Below are positions 1 to 6,526 of a stretch of DNA of 6,541 nt, piece after piece; position 1 is the stretch's first letter; each line of letters opens with the position of its first letter. A program made the position numbers and the translations under genes. The notes beneath the pieces are model-generated. The model was not told the DNA's origin and ran no database searches. It was given only the letters and a program-made list of their open reading frames with translations. This DNA comes from an uncultured Bacilli bacterium (GTDB lineage Bacteria > Bacillota_I > Bacilli_A > RF39 > UBA660). The stretch is from positions 1 through 6,541 of the forward strand of contig CANQSC010000058.1 of the NCBI GenBank assembly GCA_947626445.1. Direction: 5' to 3'.

Positions 1-126
1 ATAATATTAATTACTATGTTTTTGATGTATTTTTACATCTATTTATTCTTTAGACACAGTTAACTTAATGGGACCATTAAAAGAACTATTCGATAATATA
101 AAAATTTGGTTTAATAATTTATTTTT
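1..126. other. Intergenic region downstream of copy A, no supported gene
   Basis: This stretch is AT-rich. It contains a 6-bp inverted repeat (24-29 with 34-39, loop TTTT) and a near-palindrome at 65-80 (TTAATGG, GA, CCATTAA). Neither has the T tract expected of a copy A terminator. A plus-strand ORF of 20 codons at 68-130 has no ribosome site and is not called. Confidence 0.5.
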
Positions 127-321
127 TTAAAAAGTTAGAACAAGCCGGAAACTGTAGCTGCTACCCGTATAGCCGTTCGCGTAATCGAAACCGAACACAC
201 CAGCACCAGTGCCATCGGCGCAATAGCCACCACGCATGACCCACGGAACGCCCGAATAGACAAGCCAAGCTTCATCGTTATACCAACTTCCTACATATCT
301 TGATTGTGTTAAATACTTCAT
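127..321 (-). other. Hypervariable C-terminal region of copy A (candidate variable region)
   Basis: Residues 528-591 share only about 27 of 64 positions with copy B, with no gap, whereas the first 100 residues are about 89% identical. Framework residues remain: SWY (539-541), PW (553-554), RGG (557-559), F570, F572 and FRLVLT (585-590). Between them many codons end in C or T (for example TAT TGC GCC GAT after RGG), the pattern expected if AAC/AAT codons of a template were randomised at A. Over 142-279 GC is 77/138 (56%) and A is 20/138 on the coding strand. Adenine-directed mutagenesis is inference; the template is not in this window. Confidence 0.6.
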
Positions 322-1902
322 ACTTTGGAATGGTCCCATTTCTTTTGTGGCATCTCCTAAATACCCTCGACTATAGGTTGTATTACTTGTACTATAATCA
401 TATTTGTCATAATATCTTTCGTCTGTTGGTAAGTCTATTCCTTCAGTTAATTCTGAAATATCATGATTTACTTCTACTCCATCACATTCTGGACATGTTA
501 GCTTTCCTTTAAATCCAGAGTTATATATATTATGGCGACCTGATGATAATTTACCTGTTTTTCCATCTCCTGTTGAATTATCATCTATTCCACTCATCAT
601 ATATTCCCAAGCTCCTCCACTCATATCATATATTCCACTATAATTTCCTGTTGTACTTGCTACTACACTTGCTTTATTAAAATAATTTGTATTATATGTT
701 CCATCTTCTCCTGCTTTGGATACTCCTCCATATTCATTGCATGCTTCTGGAGTATTACTACAAAGTACATTCGTAGCTGTATATCCTGTGGTTGGTTCAC
801 GAACTGCAGCATATCCTGTTAAAAAATTGTTATTATTATTGATTCTTACACTTGTATGGCTTCCATATTTACTATGTTGTAAGTAAGCTACTGCTCCCCA
901 TTCTGTGTTTTTCATCATATGACTATTTAATTCTTGCTCATAATGTAAACCAACTGTGTAAGCTTTTGCTACTTGGATACTTCGCCATGAATATACATTT
1001 GGTTTGATTATGACTTTATTTGCTGCTTCGATTGAGGATACTTCATCTTTTGGATTTACCTCTGCTGCTCTCGTACTTCCTGCTCCATCATAGCCTGTTT
1101 CAAATTTGCCGACCCATATACCATTTGTATCAAAAGCAGTAAAGGTTGGATGGGTTAACCATTGTCCTTCTTTACTTCCATTTTGAGGCTCTACATCTTT
1201 TGTTTCAAATTTAATATCAATTATTTGTTCTTTATTTGTTTTTGTTGTTAACCCATTATAGTTTCCTTCATCAAATATTTGATATCGATATCTTGGTATC
1301 CAGACAAAATAACTTTCAATATCATTTTCTTCGATTGGTTGGTTTGCTCCGGGATCAGATACTCCTTCTCTTAATATTACGGCATTTGCCCATTTTTGAC
1401 TATCATAGTCATACCATTTCTCTTTTTCACTTGCTCTTGTTACTTTACCATTTTCTTCATTTATTACTATTGGTATTAATTTATTTCCTAATTCTGGATC
1501 TGCTCCATTTAATTCTCTATCTATATATTTATCATTAAAATATAAGGTACATTTTGTTTTACTTTTACTTAAATTCTTGATTAATGGTGCCCATTCTTCT
1601 TTATTCCATTCGATACTTGCTCCATTATCACATTCGCCATCTATATATACTAATCCTTCATTATTTTCTTTACTTGGCATTTTTTCTAATAATTCATTTC
1701 CTTTATAAAATGCAAAATAAACATCACTATTACCAAAATAATCTACTTTTCCTTTCATTATTGGAAAACTTACTTCTTCACTAAAGCTTGCAAAAGTTTT
1801 ATATAGTATTAATGATACACTTATTAATACTATTACTCCTATACTTACTAATATTACTTTTCTTTTCTTCTTATTTTTATCTTCATATTTTTCTAGTTTC
1901 AT
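127..1902 (-). CDS. Membrane-anchored FGE-sulfatase/C-type-lectin-like surface protein with hypervariable tail (copy A)
   Basis: This 591-residue protein is probably displayed on the cell surface and binds an unknown ligand. Residues 1-15 are lysine-rich and cytoplasmic, 16-35 form an uncleaved signal anchor, and 40-125 form an N-terminal module with two cysteines (C91, C118) also present in copy B. From about 190 to the end it resembles FGE-sulfatase/C-type-lectin folds: GIWVGKFETGYDG (261-273), EWGAVAYLQHSKYG (334-347), GIYDMSGGAWEY (423-434), RGG (557-559) and FRLVLT (585-590). The GFRC-type catalytic cysteine of true formylglycine-generating enzymes is absent, so enzymatic activity is unlikely. 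I chose ATG 1902 rather than an upstream ATG at 1941, because copy B starts at the equivalent codon and AGGAGG lies just upstream. The upstream ATG would place promoter and ribosome-site DNA inside the gene. The last 64 residues diverge sharply from copy B, and their DNA is GC-rich. Fold class is fairly sure; ligand is unknown. Confidence 0.85.
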   Translation of the reverse strand: MKLEKYEDKNKKKRKVILVSIGVIVLISVSLILYKTFASFSEEVSFPIMKGKVDYFGNSDVYFAFYKGNELLEKMPSKENNEGLVYIDGECDNGASIEWNKEEWAPLIKNLSKSKTKCTLYFNDKYIDRELNGADPELGNKLIPIVINEENGKVTRASEKEKWYDYDSQKWANAVILREGVSDPGANQPIEENDIESYFVWIPRYRYQIFDEGNYNGLTTKTNKEQIIDIKFETKDVEPQNGSKEGQWLTHPTFTAFDTNGIWVGKFETGYDGAGSTRAAEVNPKDEVSSIEAANKVIIKPNVYSWRSIQVAKAYTVGLHYEQELNSHMMKNTEWGAVAYLQHSKYGSHTSVRINNNNNFLTGYAAVREPTTGYTATNVLCSNTPEACNEYGGVSKAGEDGTYNTNYFNKASVVASTTGNYSGIYDMSGGAWEYMMSGIDDNSTGDGKTGKLSSGRHNIYNSGFKGKLTCPECDGVEVNHDISELTEGIDLPTDERYYDKYDYSTSNTTYSRGYLGDATKEMGPFQSMKYLTQSRYVGSWYNDEAWLVYSGVPWVMRGGYCADGTGAGVFGFDYANGYTGSSYSFRLVLTF

Positions 1903-1914
1903 ATTTATACATAG

Positions 1915-1920
1915 CCTCCT
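1915..1920 (-). promoter_or_regulatory. AGGAGG ribosome binding site of copy A
   Basis: A perfect AGGAGG lies 12 nt upstream of ATG 1902, longer than the usual 5-9 nt. The same site and spacing occur in copy B, which supports the chosen starts of both genes. An out-of-frame ATG at 1912 lies only 2 nt after the site and would encode a 9-residue peptide ending at 1883; it is unlikely to be used. Confidence 0.8.
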
Positions 1921-1936
1921 ACTATATATAAATATT

Positions 1937-1963
1937 AACATAACACCCCCCCCCCTATGTCAA
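1937..1963 (-). promoter_or_regulatory. Candidate phase-variable promoter of copy A
   Basis: On the minus strand a perfect -35 TTGACA (1963-1958) is followed by TA, ten G, then an extended -10 of the form TG-N-TATGTT (TG at 1945-1944, hexamer 1942-1937). The spacer is 15 nt as sequenced. Gain of two G would give the optimal 17 nt, so tract length should tune transcription. An alternative -10, TAATAT (1937-1932), would have a 20-nt spacer. With the first choice, transcription would start near 1930, giving a leader of about 28 nt that contains the AGGAGG site. Confidence 0.6.
1946..1955 (-). repeat. Homopolymeric G10 tract in the promoter spacer
   Basis: Ten consecutive C on the plus strand (G on the coding strand) stand out in a very AT-rich window; I saw no comparable C or G run elsewhere. 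Such tracts are prone to slipped-strand mispairing. Placement between -35 and -10 resembles known phase-variable promoters such as that of neisserial porA. Assembly error in tract length is also possible. Confidence 0.85.
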
Positions 1964-2001
1964 GGCATTGAAATAATTTTAGACCACTTTTTTACTTTTA
2001 A

Positions 2002-2025
2002 AAAAATAATCATTATCTTATTTTT
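2002..2025 (-). terminator. Weak A/U-only hairpin at the end of the rlmB-sigH operon
   Basis: An 8-bp inverted repeat (AAAAATAA at 2025-2018, TTATTTTT at 2009-2002) with an 8-nt loop overlaps the stop codon of the last operon gene and runs into further T residues. It has no GC pairs, so it would be a poor intrinsic terminator. It is listed because the operon should end here, before the copy A promoter. Confidence 0.25.
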
Positions 2026-2716
2026 CATAATAATATTGATTATTTTTTTGTTTTTTACCTAATTTTAAATTCATATTTTTTTTACAACTTATTTCATCTC
2101 TATTGAATAAATCGTATTTTTCTTTATATAATTTCTTTTTAATTTTTAATAATTTTGCTTGTTTAAATCTTATAATTTCTTTTTTATCAGGATAATTACC
2201 ATTAAAATCTTTTAAATAAGCATCTACATTAGCCAATCTATTTTCATCAATAAATATCGTTTTAATAATAATATAATTATAATCTTCTAAATTAAGAATT
2301 GAATAATATTTAAAACCATTATCTTCCCATTTTCTAACATTAAATATTCCATCAGTATATGCACTTTTCTGTAAAGTACTTTTCTTGTTTTTATCAGTTA
2401 ATTTAATAATATTTTTTAAGTTATTATTGAAAGATACATTATTAACTTTTAAATCTTTTAAAGCCATTATTTGCTCATAAAAATATGCTTTTTTATAATT
2501 AATATCACAATTAAGATTATAAATAGCATTTATTAATCTTAGCCCTTCTTGTTTACTTAAACTGTATCCTCTTTGATTTAAAAACTTATTTAAAGAATTA
2601 TAATTTTTTTCTTTTTCTTTTTCATTACCACCAGAAATATTAAATTTTTGAACACACTCTGCAATATTGATCCATATATCAATAGGTAATAAATCTTTTA
2701 ACTTTAAATCATTCAT
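2018..2716 (-). CDS. Uncharacterised basic cytoplasmic protein, last gene of the sigH operon
   Basis: I do not recognise this 232-residue protein. It has no signal peptide or membrane segment and is rich in Lys, Asn, Ile and Tyr. The C-terminal third (from about 185) is strongly basic, with several Lys-rich stretches, which could suit nucleic-acid or ribosome contact, but no motif proves this. A charged low-complexity stretch of Glu and Lys sits near residues 31-37. Its ATG lies inside the end of the preceding gene (8-nt overlap), with AGGA at 2730-2727, 10 nt upstream, so translation is probably coupled. Base composition matches its operon neighbours, with no sign of recent transfer. The ORF is long and intact in a tight operon, so it is probably a real gene; its function is unknown. 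Confidence 0.7.
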   Translation of the reverse strand: MNDLKLKDLLPIDIWINIAECVQKFNISGGNEKEKEKNYNSLNKFLNQRGYSLSKQEGLRLINAIYNLNCDINYKKAYFYEQIMALKDLKVNNVSFNNNLKNIIKLTDKNKKSTLQKSAYTDGIFNVRKWEDNGFKYYSILNLEDYNYIIIKTIFIDENRLANVDAYLKDFNGNYPDKKEIIRFKQAKLLKIKKKLYKEKYDLFNRDEISCKKNMNLKLGKKQKNNQYYYEK

Positions 2717-3380
2717 TGAAACTATATCCTATATCATCTATTAACCAATTATTATCTTCATTTATTAAAACAAATTTATAATCATCATCACGTCTACAAA
2801 TATTATATTCTACGTCATCACATATTTTTAATCTAACAATACTTTCAATTTTTTCATCATTAGCATATGTAGGATGTATTTCTTTATCTAAAAAATTAAA
2901 TATAGCAATTGCACTATTGGAATGTAAAGGTGTAAATTCTTCTTTTAAAACTTTATAATAAGTTGTATTTTCTTCTTCTTTTAAGATTTCAAAATTAGCA
3001 GTTAATTTATCATATAAATCTATTGTAACTATTTTTTGTAAATTATCAGTAAATTCATTAGTTAAAACCATATATTTTTCATTATCTTCACTACTATAAG
3101 ATGGTTCAATATCACTAAGATTATAATATTTAATTGGGTCAAAAAAGCTAATTAAATCATTTCTTTTAGTTTCAATAATATTATTAATTTCTTCTTCCGT
3201 CATTAAAGAATCATTTACTAAATTATAAGTTTTTTCTTCTATAGGCTTACCTGGTTCTCTTAAATCAATATTCTCTCCTCTAGAATTAAACTGTAATACT
3301 ACTGAAATAACAATTCCCAATATTATAATTGCTAAAACTAATAAGATATACGGTATTATTTTTTTAATCTTGACTTTCAT
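2709..3380 (-). CDS. Uncharacterised single-pass membrane protein downstream of the SigH-family sigma gene
   Basis: This is a 223-residue protein. Residues 1-7 are basic and cytoplasmic, and about 8-30 form one hydrophobic segment with no lipobox cysteine, so the remaining ~190 residues should lie outside the membrane. The ectodomain is acidic. Its end (FVLINEDNNWLIDDIGYS) recalls the closing strands of NTF2-like folds such as the DUF4878 type, but that is a weak impression. ATG 3380 is preferred over ATG 3386 because AAAGGA (3394-3389) lies 8 nt from the former and only 2 nt from the latter. It overlaps the sigma gene by 17 nt with this start. The cytoplasmic part is too short for a classical anti-sigma domain, so a regulatory partnership with the sigma factor is not supported by structure, only by position. 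Confidence 0.75.
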   Translation of the reverse strand: MKVKIKKIIPYILLVLAIIILGIVISVVLQFNSRGENIDLREPGKPIEEKTYNLVNDSLMTEEEINNIIETKRNDLISFFDPIKYYNLSDIEPSYSSEDNEKYMVLTNEFTDNLQKIVTIDLYDKLTANFEILKEEENTTYYKVLKEEFTPLHSNSAIAIFNFLDKEIHPTYANDEKIESIVRLKICDDVEYNICRRDDDYKFVLINEDNNWLIDDIGYSFNE

Positions 3381-3993
3381 TTTCATCTTCCTTTACTATC
3401 AATTTAATTTTTTTCTTTATCCTTTGTATTGTATTATCAATTTGTTTTGAACTTTTGTCAAGCATTTTAGCAATTTCTAAATAATTTATTCCTTCAATTA
3501 AATATTCATATACTTGATATTCAAAAACAGATAAAATATATTTTATTTTTATTTTTATTTGTTTTAAATATTCTTCTTCACTAAATTTAATTAATGGGTC
3601 AGCATCATTATCGGCTAAAATATCTTTCAAAAGAACCCCAGAATTATTATATTCATACTCTAATGATAAATTATCTTTATTCATTTTATTTTTATATCTT
3701 TTAGCACTATTAATAACTTTAATTAATCTTCTTTCAACACATAAACTAACAAAAGTTTTTAAGCCTGCATCTTTTTTTTCATCATAGGTTTTAATTGCAT
3801 TGGAATAGGCAAGTAGGGCTTCTTGTTCAAAGTCTTTTGGATCTATTCCATAATTAACAGCCGCATTTAAATATTTTTTAATCATGTATTTAATTTGTGG
3901 TTCACAATAATCATATAATTTATTTTGAACTTCTTCATTACTTTCACAAACCATACTATATAATTCTTTTTCTTCAATATTATTGTATCTCAT
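3364..3993 (-). CDS. sigH: SigH-family RNA polymerase sigma factor
   Basis: This 209-residue sigma-70 family protein directs RNA polymerase to alternative promoters. Region 2 spans about residues 25-100, with the DFEQEALLAYSNAIKTYD segment (core binding and -10 contact) and CVERRLIKVINSAKRYK, closely matching the SigH pattern with its conserved Cys and Arg. Region 4 spans about 152-198, with a helix-turn-helix: EIAKMLDKSSKQIDNTIQRIKKK fits the SigH signature around K-x-IDN-x-x-QR-x-K. Length is near that of Bacillus SigH. The ATG overlaps the rlmB stop as ATGA, with a GGGGGA purine run just upstream. In Bacillus subtilis the order is rlmB-yacP-sigH; here yacP is missing. In Bacillus SigH serves sporulation and competence entry; whether this organism sporulates cannot be seen here. 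Confidence 0.85.
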   Translation of the reverse strand: MRYNNIEEKELYSMVCESNEEVQNKLYDYCEPQIKYMIKKYLNAAVNYGIDPKDFEQEALLAYSNAIKTYDEKKDAGLKTFVSLCVERRLIKVINSAKRYKNKMNKDNLSLEYEYNNSGVLLKDILADNDADPLIKFSEEEYLKQIKIKIKYILSVFEYQVYEYLIEGINYLEIAKMLDKSSKQIDNTIQRIKKKIKLIVKEDENESQD

Positions 3994-4667
3994 AAATCCC
4001 CCATTTGATATATTAACAAAGCTCCTGCTACAGAAGCATTTAAACTATTTACTTGACCTTTCATTGGTATTTTAACTAATTCATCACAGTTTTTTAAAAC
4101 AAGTGGACTAATTCCTTTACCTTCATTACCAATAATTAAAACTTTTTTAGGTGCATAACTACACTCACGATAATCAACACCTGACATAATTGAACCATAC
4201 ACAAAGTAATTATAACTCTTAAGTTTATTAATAGTATCTACTAAATTAGTTACTTTACATATTTTAACTAAATCAGTAGTTCCAACACTAGTTTTAATTA
4301 CAATATCATTTACACTTACACTTCGATCTTTGGGAATAATAATTCCTTTAACCCCAGCAGCTTCACAAGTTCTAATGATTGCCCCAAAGTTATGGGGATC
4401 TTCTAAATGATCTAAAATAACAATAAAATCTAAGTCTAACAATTCTTCAAAAGAAGAATATTCATAATCATCTCTTAATATTAATATTCCTTGATGATTA
4501 CCATCACATTTTTTATTAATTGCTTCCATTGGTAATAAATCATAATGTAGATGATTTTTTTCTAAATATTCAATTACACTTTTATCTTTTAGAGTTTTAC
4601 TAACGTAAACTTTTTTAATAAGTTTTGGTTCTGTACTAAATAAAATATTTTTACCATATGAAAGCAT
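3990..4667 (-). CDS. rlmB: 23S rRNA 2'-O-ribose methyltransferase, TrmH/SpoU family
   Basis: This 225-residue SPOUT methyltransferase transfers a methyl group from S-adenosylmethionine to a ribose 2'-OH; in Escherichia coli RlmB the target is G2251 of 23S rRNA. All three family motifs are present: motif 1 DHLEDPHNFGAIIRT (86-100, with catalytic-type N93 and R99), motif 2 IIGNEGKGIS (178-187, with E182), and motif 3 IPMKGQVNSLNASVAGA (200-216), forming the knotted cofactor site. The N-terminal ~75 residues resemble the RNA-binding domain of RlmB, opening MLSYGKNIL like the usual MxxxxGxNPV start. ATG 4667 is chosen over a TTG at 4691: GGTGAT (4676-4671) pairs well with the 16S tail, and the TTG lies on the promoter -10. 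It is the first gene of the operon and overlaps the sigma gene by 4 nt. The exact nucleotide methylated is inferred from the family. Confidence 0.92.
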   Translation of the reverse strand: MLSYGKNILFSTEPKLIKKVYVSKTLKDKSVIEYLEKNHLHYDLLPMEAINKKCDGNHQGILILRDDYEYSSFEELLDLDFIVILDHLEDPHNFGAIIRTCEAAGVKGIIIPKDRSVSVNDIVIKTSVGTTDLVKICKVTNLVDTINKLKSYNYFVYGSIMSGVDYRECSYAPKKVLIIGNEGKGISPLVLKNCDELVKIPMKGQVNSLNASVAGALLIYQMGDL

Positions 4668-4682
4668 ATAATCACCAAGATA

Positions 4683-4711
4683 ATTATACAATAAAAAAGA
4701 AGGTCACGCAA
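4683..4711 (-). promoter_or_regulatory. Promoter of the rlmB-sigH operon
   Basis: A perfect -10 TATAAT (4688-4683) follows a weak -35 TTGCGT (4711-4706) after 17 nt. Transcription would start near 4676, giving a leader of only about 9 nt that begins with the GGTGAT ribosome site. Confidence 0.6.
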
Positions 4712-4721
4712 TGATTGAACT
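4693..4721 (-). terminator. Possible weak terminator of copy B
   Basis: On the coding strand AGTTCA (4721-4716) can pair with TGACCT (4706-4701), with one mismatch and a 9-nt loop, followed by TC and six T (4698-4693). The short imperfect stem makes this doubtful, and it overlaps the rlmB promoter. Read-through from copy B into rlmB is possible. Confidence 0.25.
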
Positions 4722-4732
4722 TTTGCAATAAA

Positions 4733-4927
4733 TTAGATAGTTAGAACGAGACGAAAACCTCTATCCTCATTAATACCACCATGTGCATTAGCAAAGCTAA
4801 ATATATCTGATCCATTTCCAAATATATATGAACCTCCACGAACAATCCATGGAGAACCATTCCAAACAATATAAGATTCTCCACGATACCAACTGTTAAC
4901 AGTTCTTGCAACCGTTCCATTTTTAAT
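4733..4927 (-). other. Hypervariable C-terminal region of copy B
   Basis: Residues 530-593 align without gaps to the copy A tail at about 42% identity and keep the same framework (SWY, PW, RGG, spaced Phe, FRLVLT). GC over 4748-4885 is 51/138 (37%), and 13 codons of the tail end in A, so its composition suits the host. Its codons at invariant residues differ from those of copy A (for example CCA against CCG, GGA against GGC), so the two tails were not recently copied from one template. Confidence 0.55.
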
Positions 4928-6514
4928 AGATTGAAATGGCCCCATCTCTTTCGTGGCATCTCCTAAAAATCCACGATTATATGTCGAATTACTTGTACCA
5001 TAATCATATTTATCATAATATTTTTCATCTGTTGGTAAGTCTATTCCCTCTGTTACTTCTAATATATTATGGTTTACTTCTACACCATTATCAGTACATT
5101 TTGGGCAAGATAGTTTCCCAATAAATCCTGAATTATAAATATTATGACGACCTGATGATAATTTACCTGTTTTTCCATCTCTCGTACTATTGTCATCCAG
5201 ACCACTCATCATATGTTCCCAAGCTCCTCCACTCATATCATATATTCCACTATAATTATTTGTTGTACTTGCAATTACACTTGCTTTATTAAAGTAATTA
5301 GTATTATATGTTCCATCTTCTCCAGGTTTAGATACACTTCCATATTCATTACATGCTTCTGGAGTAGCATTACATAATTCATTTGTTCCAGTATATCCTG
5401 TGGTTGGTTCACGAACTGCAGCATATCCGGTTAAATAGTTAGAATTATTATTAATTCTTACTTTTTCATGGCTACCATATTTACTATGTTGTAAGTAAGC
5501 TACGGCTCCCCATTCACTATTTTTCATCAGATGACTATTTAATTCTTCTTCATAATGTAAACCAACCGTGTATGCTTTTGCCACTTGAATACTTCGCCAT
5601 GAATATACATTTGGCTTGATTATGACTTTGCTTGCTGCTTCAATTGAGGTTGCTTCATCACTTGGATTTACTTGGGCATCCCCTGTATTTCTTGCTCCAT
5701 CATAGCCTGTTTCAAACTTTCCAACCCATATGCCATTTGTATTAAATGAGGTAAAAGCTGGATGGGTTAACCACTCTCCTTCTTTACTTCCATTTTGTAC
5801 TTCTTCATCTTTACTTTCAAACTCAACATTTATTATTTGTTCTTTATTTGTTTTGGTTGTTAAGCCATTATAATTTCCTTCATCAAATATTTGATACCTG
5901 TATCTTGGTATCCATACAAAATAACTTTCAATATCATTTTCTTCGATTGGTTGGTTTTCTCCGGGATCACTTTTTCCATCTCTTAAAATAACCGCATTGG
6001 CCCACTTCTGGTTTTTATAATCATACCATTTCTCTTTTTCACTTGCTCTTGTTACTTTACCATTTTCTTCATTTATTACTATTGGTATTAATTTATTTCC
6101 TAATACTGGATCTGTTCCATTTAATTCTCGATCAATATATTTATCATTAAAATATAAGGTACACTTTGTTTTACTTTTTGTTAAATTTTTGACCATTGGG
6201 CCCCAAGCTTCATTATCCCAAATTATACTCGCTCCATTGTCACATTCGCCATCTATATATACTAATCCTTCACTATTTTCTTTACTTGGCATTTCTTCTA
6301 GTTGTTGATCACCTTTATAAAAGGCAAAATAAACATCACTATTACCAAAATAATCTACTTTGCCATTCATTATTGGAAAACTTACTTCTTCACTAAAACT
6401 TGCAAAGGTTTTATATAATATTAATGATACACTTATTAATACTATTACTCCTAAACTTATTAAAATTATTTTTCTTTTCTTCTTATTTTTATCTTCATAT
6501 TTTTCTAGTTTCAT
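4733..6514 (-). CDS. Membrane-anchored FGE-sulfatase/C-type-lectin-like surface protein with hypervariable tail (copy B)
   Basis: This 593-residue paralogue of copy A has the same order of parts: basic cytoplasmic residues 1-15, signal anchor 16-35, a two-cysteine N-terminal module, then the FGE-sulfatase/C-type-lectin-like ectodomain with GIWVGKFETGYDGA, SEWGAVAYLQHSKYG, GIYDMSGGAWEH, RGG and a closing GFRLVLT. The catalytic cysteine of formylglycine-generating enzymes is missing, so a binding role is more likely than catalysis. ATG 6514 is preceded by AGGAGG at 12 nt, and the visible 27-nt leader is identical to that of copy A. Unlike copy A, its tail has normal AT-rich codons for this genome. 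It ends 65 nt before the rlmB start and may have its own promoter beyond the window edge. Ligand unknown; sugars, host proteins or phage receptors are all possible. Confidence 0.85.
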   Translation of the reverse strand: MKLEKYEDKNKKKRKIILISLGVIVLISVSLILYKTFASFSEEVSFPIMNGKVDYFGNSDVYFAFYKGDQQLEEMPSKENSEGLVYIDGECDNGASIIWDNEAWGPMVKNLTKSKTKCTLYFNDKYIDRELNGTDPVLGNKLIPIVINEENGKVTRASEKEKWYDYKNQKWANAVILRDGKSDPGENQPIEENDIESYFVWIPRYRYQIFDEGNYNGLTTKTNKEQIINVEFESKDEEVQNGSKEGEWLTHPAFTSFNTNGIWVGKFETGYDGARNTGDAQVNPSDEATSIEAASKVIIKPNVYSWRSIQVAKAYTVGLHYEEELNSHLMKNSEWGAVAYLQHSKYGSHEKVRINNNSNYLTGYAAVREPTTGYTGTNELCNATPEACNEYGSVSKPGEDGTYNTNYFNKASVIASTTNNYSGIYDMSGGAWEHMMSGLDDNSTRDGKTGKLSSGRHNIYNSGFIGKLSCPKCTDNGVEVNHNILEVTEGIDLPTDEKYYDKYDYGTSNSTYNRGFLGDATKEMGPFQSIKNGTVARTVNSWYRGESYIVWNGSPWIVRGGSYIFGNGSDIFSFANAHGGINEDRGFRLVLTI

Positions 6515-6526
6515 ATTTATACATAG

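Larger units (their letters stand above)
127..1929 (-). repeat. Direct repeat unit, left copy (copy A gene plus leader)
   Basis: This unit pairs with 4733-6541 in the same orientation. Both copies keep register over the 5' half at an offset of 4612 nt. Perfectly identical blocks include 1858-1929 (with 6470-6541) and 1409-1492 (with 6021-6104). Similarity collapses below position 321. Confidence 0.85.

Noticed and set aside
24..39. Inverted repeat GATGTA-TTTT-TACATC as a terminator for copy A
   Set aside because: The stem is short, it lies about 90 nt past the stop, and no T tract follows on the copy A coding strand.
68..130. Plus-strand 20-codon ORF (MGPLKELFDNIKIWFNNLFF), amphipathic-looking and convergent with copy A
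   Set aside because: It has no ribosome site or promoter, and in-frame stops close upstream rule out a longer gene. An ORF of this size is expected by chance.
67..340. The 12-mer AATGGGACCATT at 67-78 also occurs, in inverted orientation, inside copy A at 329-340
   Set aside because: Some shared 12-mers are expected by chance in 6.5 kb of biased sequence, similarity stops at 12 nt, and the word is nearly its own reverse complement.
300..1784. Plus-strand ORFs of 66-100 codons at 300-512, 1236-1538 and 1584-1784, antisense to copy A (similar ones at 4936-5124 and 6196-6396 in copy B)
   Set aside because: They are Leu/His/Tyr-rich shadows of an AT-rich coding strand, and they recur in copy B only because the gene is duplicated. 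No ribosome sites.
3990..3993. Mycoplasma-type code with TGA read as tryptophan
   Set aside because: TGA ends rlmB exactly at the sigma gene start, TGG is used for Trp throughout, and no gene needs TGA read-through.
4733..6514. Active formylglycine-generating enzyme or other sulfatase-modifying activity for the paralogues
   Set aside because: The closing motif is GFRLV rather than GFRC, and no conserved C-terminal cysteine pair is present. C561 of copy A lies at a variable site and is absent from copy B.
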